Positions 1-5,342 of a DNA stretch of 7,769 bases are shown here, one piece after another. The position numbers and the translations under genes are program-made. Position 1 is the stretch's first letter. Each line of letters starts with the position of its first letter. Below the pieces are notes generated by a model. The model did not search any database. It was not told where the DNA came from and saw only the letters and a list, made by a program, of their open reading frames with translations. This DNA is from Clostridiales bacterium. Lineage in GTDB: Bacteria; Bacillota; Peptococcia; Peptococcales; Peptococcaceae. The DNA lies in NCBI GenBank assembly GCA_003343815.1, contig QAKL01000106.1, positions 1 to 7,769 of the forward strand, read 5' to 3'.

Positions 1-22
1 GTGAAAGGAAAGAAAAAAATAA

Positions 23-51
23 TTGACGAATTTATTTTTGCTTGCTATACT
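23..51 (+). promoter_or_regulatory. Sigma-A type promoter of the efflux operon
   Basis: TTGACG (23-28) and TATACT (46-51) are separated by exactly 17 bp, and a TG dinucleotide at 43-44 gives an extended -10 element. Transcription should start near 57-60, so the operator and inverted repeat downstream lie in the transcribed leader. It is the only good promoter seen ahead of the adaptor, pump and regulator genes. The start site is inferred from spacing, not observed. Confidence 0.85.
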
Positions 52-59
52 AAGAAGAA

Positions 60-113
60 AACAAAACTGACCGGTCGGTCGGTGGGGTTGACCGGTTTTC
101 GGAGAGTTTTGTT
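60..113 (+). repeat. Inverted repeat enclosing the operator; possible leader hairpin
   Basis: AACAAAACT (60-68) is perfectly complementary to AGTTTTGTT (105-113). Inside it, ACCGGTC (70-76) can pair with GACCGGT (90-96) around a 13-nt loop. If transcription starts near 57-60, the 5' end of the mRNA could fold into this two-part stem. The repeat may serve as a protein-binding site, an mRNA-stabilising 5' hairpin, or both. There is no U-tract after it, so it does not look like a terminator. Confidence 0.5.
67..96 (+). promoter_or_regulatory. Probable TetR-family operator with a downstream repeat
   Basis: The core GACCGGTCGGTC (69-80) is a perfect 5+2+5 dyad (GACCG-GT-CGGTC), a form typical of TetR-family operators. 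The octamer TGACCGGT occurs at 68-75 and again at 89-96, in direct orientation and 21 bp apart, which is two helical turns. CGGT is also repeated three times in tandem at 72-83. The site lies just past the predicted transcription start, so a bound dimer would block promoter clearance. The likely binder is the TetR protein encoded at the end of the same operon; this pairing is inferred from context. No copy of the core was seen in the 5115-5339 intergenic region. Confidence 0.75.
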
Positions 114-152
114 GGAATTAAAACGGCTATGGTTCAGACAAAAATAAAGAAA

Positions 153-167
153 AGGGGTAAAGTAATG
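153..167 (+). promoter_or_regulatory. Ribosome binding site deciding the adaptor start
   Basis: AGGGG (153-157) sits 7 nt before the ATG at 165. The in-frame ATG at 129 lacks a well-placed Shine-Dalgarno and would put 12 charged residues ahead of an otherwise textbook lipoprotein signal peptide. The start at 165 is therefore preferred. Confidence 0.75.
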
Positions 168-1268
168 AAGAAAAAGTTAGCTCTGGCAGTGCTTTTAGCT
201 TTTATGGTGTCTTTAAGCGCCTGCGGCAATACCGATACTGCACAGGATCAGACTGATGCGGCAGAGGATCCGGGGACGCCGGTATATACGAAAGTTTTGG
301 AGGTGGAAAATTTTAACCGTATTTTGGTAACCGGCGGATTATTGCAGGCTGAGTCCACGGTATATGTCATGCCGAAGATTTCCGGGATGGAGGAAATCAA
401 AAATGTCTATGTCAAGGTCGGTGATAAGGTATCCGCCGGGCAGACGCTGGCGTCTTTGGATCAGGAGAGCACGATGCTCCAATATGATTCCACTAAGCTC
501 CAGTATGATGAGATGATGAAGAATCTGAATAATACCAAGACTTTATACGAAGCAGGAGCAGTGAGCCGCAATGATTATGAATCATTAGAAGCGCAGGCGA
601 AAGCTTTGGAGATCCAGCTGCGCGGGTTACAGATGTCTTTGGATAATTTAGAAATTACGGCACCGATTGCCGGGACAATTGTTTCGGTAAGTGCGGAGGT
701 CGGCAGCTATGCTACTGCCTCGCAGCCGATGTTTACGATTTCCGATACCGATACTTTGGAGGTCGTAGCCGGGGTAAGCGAGATCAACGTAAGCAAAATT
801 GCCGTCGGCGATGCGGTAAGCATCATGATTCCGACATTGGATAAAGCCGTCTACGAGGGCAAAATCGTGGAAATCGGCAAAGTCATGGATCAGACGAGCA
901 AAAGTTACCCGGTGCGTATTTCTTTGGATAATTCCAAAGGCAATTTTTTAGCCGGAATGTATGCTGAGGTGAGTTTGACGACGGATCGAGTGAAAGACTG
1001 CTTGGTAGTGCCGGTGGATGCTATTTCTTATAAAAACGATCAGGAAAGCGTCATGGTCGTGGTCGACGGTAAAGCCGAGCAGAGAGTTATTACGACCGGA
1101 GTAAATGACGGCAGCAATTATGTGGTGACAGATGGCTTGAGCGCAGGAGACGCGGTCATCGTTAAGGGTAATACCGATTTGGTCAACGGCGAGAAAGTAA
1201 CGGTAACCAAGGTGATTAATCAGACAGAGCAAACTTCTGAGCAGGAACAGAATACTGAAGAGGATTGA
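165..1268 (+). CDS. RND efflux periplasmic adaptor (membrane-fusion lipoprotein, HlyD/AcrA family)
   Basis: This 367-residue adaptor links an RND transporter to the outside or to an outer-membrane channel. Residues 1-20 form a lipoprotein signal peptide: a KKK cluster, a hydrophobic core and lipobox LSAC with the acylated Cys at 20. The protein would thus be tethered to the outer face of the cytoplasmic membrane. A lipoyl-like (barrel-sandwich) half lies at about 65-100 and its partner at about 163-195 (ITAPIAGTIV). Between them is a short alpha-helical hairpin (about 101-162) with a tip at 127-138 (LYEAGAVSRNDY). A beta-barrel domain (about 197-272) and a membrane-proximal domain (about 279-350) follow. 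The last 15 or so residues are a Gln/Glu-rich tail. The hairpin looks about one heptad shorter per arm than E. coli AcrA as I recall it. The stop codon lies 11 nt before the pump start. The family call is secure; the substrate is unknown. Confidence 0.93.
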   Translation: MKKKLALAVLLAFMVSLSACGNTDTAQDQTDAAEDPGTPVYTKVLEVENFNRILVTGGLLQAESTVYVMPKISGMEEIKNVYVKVGDKVSAGQTLASLDQESTMLQYDSTKLQYDEMMKNLNNTKTLYEAGAVSRNDYESLEAQAKALEIQLRGLQMSLDNLEITAPIAGTIVSVSAEVGSYATASQPMFTISDTDTLEVVAGVSEINVSKIAVGDAVSIMIPTLDKAVYEGKIVEIGKVMDQTSKSYPVRISLDNSKGNFLAGMYAEVSLTTDRVKDCLVVPVDAISYKNDQESVMVVVDGKAEQRVITTGVNDGSNYVVTDGLSAGDAVIVKGNTDLVNGEKVTVTKVINQTEQTSEQEQNTEED

Positions 1269-1282
1269 GGTGACGGGCATTG
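1268..1282 (+). promoter_or_regulatory. Ribosome binding site and TTG start of the RND pump
   Basis: AGGTGA (1268-1273) overlaps the adaptor stop codon (TGA, 1266-1268) and lies 6 nt before the TTG at 1280. The following residues (NIGRFSVKRPVT) match the usual RND amino terminus, which supports TTG as the true start. The arrangement suggests that ribosomes finishing the adaptor initiate on the pump. Confidence 0.75.
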
Positions 1283-4200
1283 AATATTGGCAGATTTTCA
1301 GTTAAGCGCCCGGTTACCATTATTATGGTTGTTGTAATCATGCTGATGTTTGGTATGGTGTCTTTGAGTATGATGTCGGTAGATTTGTTGCCTGATATGG
1401 ATTTACCGATCATGCTGGTGTATACGACATATGACGGCGCGGGCGCCGAGGAGGTCGAGACCAAGGTTACTAAGGTAATTGAGCAGCAGTGTGCCTCGGT
1501 TTCAGGGATTGACTCTATATCATCGCAGAGTGCCTCAGGGGTGTCGATAGTTATTTTGCAGTTTAATTACGGCACTGATTTGAATGAGGCGACCAACTCG
1601 GTGCGCGATGCTTTGAGCATGGCGGGAATGCTGATGCCCGATGGGGTCGGCGACAGCAATATTATGAAAATGAGCATGGACTCGATGCCGATTATGTATA
1701 TCGGTATCGCTTCGGATACGGGGCGTGATATCGATGAAATCCGCAAAATTGTCGATGATACGATTGCACCAAGAATCGAGCGTATCGATGGCGTCGCTGC
1801 GGCGACGGTCGTGGGCGGTAATACGCAGGAAGTGCATATTACTTTAGATCCTGACAGATTGGCGAATTACGGTTTGAGCGTAGGCTCTATCAGCCAGATT
1901 ATTCAAATGGAAAATAACACGGCAGCCGGCGGCTATGTAGCGCAGGGCTCGCGCGATATCTTAGTCAGAATCGACGGAGAATACGGCTCTTTGGCAGAAA
2001 TCGGCAAGACACCGATAATTCTTTCGACCGGCGGCGTGATTCATTTGTCCGACATAGCGGAGATCTCCTTTGCCGAGAGCGATACGACCAGCTATGTTCA
2101 TGTCGACGGTCAAGATGTCGTAGCTATCGCCGTGCAGAAAGAAAGCGACGGCAATACGGTAAGTATCGATAAAGACGTGCATAAAGCATTGGCAGAATTA
2201 GAGGGGCAGATTTACGACGACCTTGTACTTACTGTGCCTTATAGCGGTGCGGAGATGATCCAGCAGTCGATCGATAATGTCAAGAGCAATTTGTTTTTGG
2301 CGGCGGGAATTTCGACGTTTATTATCTTTATGTTTTTAGGCAATATCCGCAGTATGCTGATTATCGGTTTAGCGATTCCGTTATCGTTAATCACGACGTT
2401 TAATCTGCTTTATTTCGGCGGATACACGCTTAATATGATTACTTTGGGAGCGCTGGCGCTGTCGGTAGGTATGATTGTCGACAACTCGACGGTTGTCTTG
2501 GAGAATATCTACAGGCACTGGATGCTCGGCAAAAGTCGTATGCGTGCGGCGGTAGACGGCACCAAAGAGGTCACCTCGGCGGTTGTGGCTTCTACTTTGA
2601 CTACGGCAGCGGTTTATCTGCCGATGGTCTTTATCAGCGGCATGGCGGCAGAAATTTTAAAGCCGTTTGGTTTGACGATCTGCTTTGCGATTTTTGCGTC
2701 GTTATTGGTTTCGTTAACCTTGGTGCCGATGATGTCGTCTCGTATTTTGAAAATGTATGACGGCAAGGGCACAGGATTTTTCGGCCGCATCGCTAACGGC
2801 TGCCATCATTACGAGAGGTGGTTTAATAAGAGATTCAACAAATTTGTCAATAAATACGGCAAATCTCTGGTCTGGACTTTAAATCACAAGAAAACCTCAC
2901 TTTTAGTTGTAACTTTGCTTTTGATTTTGTCTATTGCCATTACGCCGTTAATCGGTATGGAACTGATCCCGGCGCAGGACTACGGCGAGGTCAGTGTGAC
3001 GATCGAACTGCCCTACGGCAGCCAGATTGACGATACTTTGGCGGCAGCCGAAGAGGTCGAAGATATTGCCAACTCGATGCCCGAGGTCGATATGACCTAT
3101 ACCATGATCGGTTCTACCGGAGGAATGTCGATGGGCGGCAGCGACGGCAATACAGCGACAATGACGGCCATACTGGTCGACAAAAACGAGCGCGATTTGT
3201 CGGCGGTCGAGGTCGCGAAAGTGTTGGAGGACAAGTGCAGCCTGATTGCCGGGGCGACAGTGACAGCATCTTCCTATGATATGTCGCAGATGAGCGGCAG
3301 CGCGATCCAAGTACAACTGAAAGGCAATGACGCTGATTCCTTAGCAATGCTGGCAGATGAGGTCGAAGCTGCGATGAAATCAGTCGAGGGTACGAGCAAT
3401 GTCACCAATAGTTTGGAAGACGGCAATGATGAATTGACGGTCTATGTCAATCGCGAGCGCGCGACTTATTATAATGTCTCGACTTCCACGATTATGAGCA
3501 CGGTGCAGTTAGCTTTGAACGGCGCTACGGTTTCAAAATATAAAGGCGGCGCCGACGAGGAAGATATCGTTGTCAAGTTGCCGGATTATATGACTGAATC
3601 GGTCGAGGATTTGCGCGCTTTGAAAGTACCGTCCAATACCGGCGGGCAGGTGCCTTTGGAAGAAGTGGCCAATATTGAGCGCACGGTAGGTCAGACGGCG
3701 ATCGTCCGTATGGATCAAAGCCGCGTCGTGACGATTTCCTCCGATGTTTACGGCAGGGATTTGGGCAGCGTGTCCAACGATATCAAAAAAGCGTTGGCTC
3801 AGGTCGCCGTGCCTAATGGTTGTACGATCGACTATGGCGGCAGCGACGCTGAGATGACCAAGGCTTTGACGGATATCGGCAAGATCATTTTATTGGCTGT
3901 AGTGATGGTTTACGGCGTTATGGCATGCCAGTTTGAAAACTTTATTTCTCCGCTAATCATTATGTTCAGCGTGCCGGTTATGTTTATCGGTGTTTTCGGC
4001 GGCTTGCTTATCACAGGCGAGACGATCAATATGATGTCGATGATGGGCATTTTGCTCCTTGTCGGTGTCGTAGTTAATAACGCGATTGTTTTGATTGACT
4101 ATGTCCAAGTACAAAGACGCGAGGGTATGTGCCGCCGTGAGGCTATAGTAAACAGCGGCAAAACGAGAATGCGCCCGATTCTGATGACGACATTAACCAC

Positions 4201-4513
4201 GGTTTTGGCGATGCTGCCGCAGTTTTTAAGTAACGGCGACGGCGCGGAAATGTTTAGACCGATGGCGGTCACAGTTATTTTCGGTCTGTCGTTCTCGACG
4301 GTTATCAGTTTGTTTGTTGTCCCGATTATCTATGAGATGGTCAATAAACACAGCGAAAAACGCCGTAATAAGAAACACAAAAGAAACGCGCAGGAATTAG
4401 ACGAAATGCATGAGTATACCATGATTGTGGACGATACTAACTGCTGGCGCACTGAGGAAGAACATTTACAACGATTAGAATTGGGTGAGAAAAATGGCGG
4501 AGTCGGAGAATAA
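1280..4513 (+). CDS. RND-family multidrug efflux permease (AcrB/HAE1-like)
   Basis: This 1077-residue inner-membrane transporter should work as a trimer exporting small amphiphiles by proton antiport. It has the duplicated RND plan. TM1 is at about 12-30, followed by a large extracytoplasmic porter loop and TM2-TM6 (about 338-485). TM7 (about 540-558) starts the second half, followed by a second large loop and TM8-TM12 (about 869-1016). The amino-terminal signature FSVKRPVTIIM and the TM4 motif GMIVDNSTVVLENIYRH are diagnostic. In TM4, D401 matches AcrB D407, but N402 replaces D408. In TM10, VVNNAIVLIDY puts N933 where AcrB has K940. R963 and T970 (RMRPILMT) match the AcrB relay Arg and Thr. 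A hydrophilic 56-residue tail (1022-1077), basic then acidic, extends into the cytoplasm. It is translationally coupled to the adaptor and overlaps tetR by 20 nt. Substrate is unknown; bile salts, detergents or antibiotics are plausible. Confidence 0.95.
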   Translation: MNIGRFSVKRPVTIIMVVVIMLMFGMVSLSMMSVDLLPDMDLPIMLVYTTYDGAGAEEVETKVTKVIEQQCASVSGIDSISSQSASGVSIVILQFNYGTDLNEATNSVRDALSMAGMLMPDGVGDSNIMKMSMDSMPIMYIGIASDTGRDIDEIRKIVDDTIAPRIERIDGVAAATVVGGNTQEVHITLDPDRLANYGLSVGSISQIIQMENNTAAGGYVAQGSRDILVRIDGEYGSLAEIGKTPIILSTGGVIHLSDIAEISFAESDTTSYVHVDGQDVVAIAVQKESDGNTVSIDKDVHKALAELEGQIYDDLVLTVPYSGAEMIQQSIDNVKSNLFLAAGISTFIIFMFLGNIRSMLIIGLAIPLSLITTFNLLYFGGYTLNMITLGALALSVGMIVDNSTVVLENIYRHWMLGKSRMRAAVDGTKEVTSAVVASTLTTAAVYLPMVFISGMAAEILKPFGLTICFAIFASLLVSLTLVPMMSSRILKMYDGKGTGFFGRIANGCHHYERWFNKRFNKFVNKYGKSLVWTLNHKKTSLLVVTLLLILSIAITPLIGMELIPAQDYGEVSVTIELPYGSQIDDTLAAAEEVEDIANSMPEVDMTYTMIGSTGGMSMGGSDGNTATMTAILVDKNERDLSAVEVAKVLEDKCSLIAGATVTASSYDMSQMSGSAIQVQLKGNDADSLAMLADEVEAAMKSVEGTSNVTNSLEDGNDELTVYVNRERATYYNVSTSTIMSTVQLALNGATVSKYKGGADEEDIVVKLPDYMTESVEDLRALKVPSNTGGQVPLEEVANIERTVGQTAIVRMDQSRVVTISSDVYGRDLGSVSNDIKKALAQVAVPNGCTIDYGGSDAEMTKALTDIGKIILLAVVMVYGVMACQFENFISPLIIMFSVPVMFIGVFGGLLITGETINMMSMMGILLLVGVVVNNAIVLIDYVQVQRREGMCRREAIVNSGKTRMRPILMTTLTTVLAMLPQFLSNGDGAEMFRPMAVTVIFGLSFSTVISLFVVPIIYEMVNKHSEKRRNKKHKRNAQELDEMHEYTMIVDDTNCWRTEEEHLQRLELGEKNGGVGE

Positions 4514-5084
4514 AGCCGATTTGAAGCGCTATCGTATCTTAGAGGCGGCGACGGAAATATTCAGCACGAAAGACTATCACGAGGCGAAGGTTGAGGAAAT
4601 AGCTAAAAAAGCCGGCGTGGGCAAGGGTACGATTTATCAGTATTTCCCCAGCAAGCAGGCCATTTTGGATAATTTGTATCTTTATAGACGCAATCAATAT
4701 TTAGACGAAGTGCGTGAGCTTTTGCTGGCAAAAGAAAATGTTGCGGATATCTTGGCAGATTTGATTTCTTTTCATGTGGACAACGTCCACGCGATGAGGA
4801 TTTTGCTTCGCTCTTTAGTGGCAAACGACGATATTGAGCATATGCCGCCGGATGAGGGACTCTTGGAAAGCATCGAGGAATTGACTGTGCTCATCTGGCA
4901 GCGCGGCGTAGATACCGGCGAAATCACGGAATGCGATCCCAAAATATTCGGCAGTTATTTAGTCGGAGTGATGATGAGCGCGGTCGTGCACATCGTCCTT
5001 TATCGGCAGACGGATACGGAAGTGGATTTGGCAAAAACCAAAGAAAAATTTGTGGCTTTGGCATTGCATGGGATTATTAAGTAA
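4494..5084 (+). CDS. TetR/AcrR-family transcriptional repressor of the efflux operon
   Basis: This 196-residue regulator has a typical TetR amino-terminal DNA-binding domain (about 11-60). The helix-turn-helix lies at about 32-51, ending in the family hallmark GVGKGTIYQYFPSK. The rest is a divergent all-helical ligand-binding and dimerisation domain, as is normal for the family. ATG at 4494 is chosen because GGGTGA (4483-4488) sits 5 nt upstream. An in-frame GTG at 4485 would add three residues but has no ribosome binding site. The gene begins inside the last 20 nt of the pump gene, so repressor and pump output are coupled. It probably binds the dyad at 69-80 and represses its own operon until a pump substrate releases it. 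This is inferred from gene order and operator form. Confidence 0.92.
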   Translation: MAESENKADLKRYRILEAATEIFSTKDYHEAKVEEIAKKAGVGKGTIYQYFPSKQAILDNLYLYRRNQYLDEVRELLLAKENVADILADLISFHVDNVHAMRILLRSLVANDDIEHMPPDEGLLESIEELTVLIWQRGVDTGEITECDPKIFGSYLVGVMMSAVVHIVLYRQTDTEVDLAKTKEKFVALALHGIIK

Positions 5085-5114
5085 AAAAGCGCAAGGGGAA
5101 TCCTTGCGCTTTTT
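5084..5114 (+). terminator. Rho-independent terminator of the efflux operon
   Basis: GCGCAAGG (5089-5096) pairs with CCTTGCGC (5102-5109) around a 5-nt loop. A-tract 5084-5088 on the left pairs with T-tract 5110-5114 on the right, giving up to 13 bp. It begins at the last base of the tetR stop codon. The A-tract on the left could let it also act in the reverse direction. Confidence 0.93.
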
Positions 5115-5119
5115 GGTGC

Positions 5120-5148
5120 TTGTCAAGAAAATAAGAAAAGATTGACAA
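5120..5148 (+). repeat. Inverted repeat overlapping the -35 of the downstream promoter
   Basis: TTGTCAA (5120-5126) and TTGACAA (5142-5148) form a perfect 7-bp inverted repeat with arm centres 22 bp apart. The right arm contains the -35 hexamer of the next promoter. It could be an operator for an unidentified regulator. It could also be chance in AT-rich DNA, since one arm is itself a consensus -35. Confidence 0.35.
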
Positions 5149-5170
5149 CCAGCGAGGCAAATGATATACT
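5142..5170 (+). promoter_or_regulatory. Strong promoter (P1) upstream of the DUF5693-csaB unit
   Basis: A perfect TTGACA (5142-5147) is followed after 17 bp by TATACT (5165-5170), with an extended -10 TG at 5162-5163. The layout resembles the efflux-operon promoter at 23-51. Transcription would start near 5177, giving a leader of about 160 nt before the TTG at 5340. Confidence 0.85.
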
Positions 5171-5188
5171 TTAGCCGTGTATCAGAAG

Positions 5189-5249
5189 AAAGCTATGCGC
5201 GTAAATTTAGCGCGAGGGTGGCTTTGTTAATAAATTAAGATAAAAAGCT
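5189..5249 (+). other. Structured leader with two mutually exclusive hairpins
   Basis: In RNA from P1, AAAGCUAU (5189-5196) can pair with GGUGGCUUU (5217-5225 area), with an inner GCGC/GCGC stem (5197-5200/5210-5213) and a 4-nt bulge. The same GGCUUU (5220-5225) can instead pair with a second AAAGCU copy (5244-5249). The two folds exclude each other, as in attenuators or riboswitches. I do not recognise any known riboswitch class here, and no clear U-tract follows either hairpin. Function is unproven. Confidence 0.35.
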
Positions 5250-5255
5250 GAGAAA

Positions 5256-5280
5256 AAATCATATTTTCCGTACATGATTT
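5256..5280 (+). repeat. Inverted repeat just upstream of the second candidate promoter
   Basis: AAATCAT (5256-5262) and ATGATTT (5274-5280) form a perfect 7-bp inverted repeat with an 11-nt spacer. It ends 4 bp before the -10 element at 5285, covering the place where a -35 would lie. It may be a regulator-binding site, or a chance repeat in AT-rich sequence. Confidence 0.35.
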
Positions 5281-5281
5281 A

Positions 5282-5290
5282 TGATATAAT
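5282..5290 (+). promoter_or_regulatory. Candidate extended -10 promoter (P2) for DUF5693-csaB
   Basis: A perfect TATAAT (5285-5290) carries the extended TG (5282-5283). No convincing -35 lies 16-18 bp upstream; the bases around 5262-5269 are T-rich. Transcription would start near 5297, about 43 nt before the coding start. It could be a secondary or activator-dependent promoter. Confidence 0.5.
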
Positions 5291-5326
5291 AAAATGAATC
5301 AGATGGAAAATCTTGCTTTGGAATTG

Positions 5327-5342
5327 AGGAGGAAGTAATTTG
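5327..5342 (+). promoter_or_regulatory. Consensus ribosome binding site and TTG start of the DUF5693 gene
   Basis: AGGAGG (5327-5332) lies 7 nt before the TTG at 5340. No ATG competes for this site in frame, and the TTG gives a short basic amino terminus directly ahead of a membrane segment. A TTG start is therefore well supported. Confidence 0.8.

Noticed and set aside
1..22. Purine-rich stretch at the window start, a possible ribosome binding site or gene end
   Set aside because: It is too short to assign, with no start codon or conserved coding sequence following it before the promoter at 23.
129..164. An upstream in-frame ATG extending the adaptor by 12 residues
   Set aside because: It has no well-placed ribosome binding site and would put a charged stretch ahead of a clear lipoprotein signal peptide that starts at 165.
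948..3718. Several minus-strand open frames of 60-120 codons opposite the adaptor and pump
   Set aside because: They lie wholly antisense to well-supported genes, have Cys/His/Arg-rich compositions typical of shadow frames, and lack recognisable domains or a consistent set of ribosome binding sites.
5215..5221. AGGGTGG in the leader, resembling part of the T-box antiterminator
   Set aside because: The required continuation (NACCGCG) is missing and only about 40 nt of transcript precede it, too little for a T-box Stem I. No tRNA-related gene follows.
5195..5230. An 11-codon ORF (MRVNLARGWLC) in the P1 leader, a possible leader peptide
   Set aside because: It has no proper Shine-Dalgarno, shows no run of a single regulatory amino acid, and lies within the bases that form the hairpin. 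Chance is more likely.
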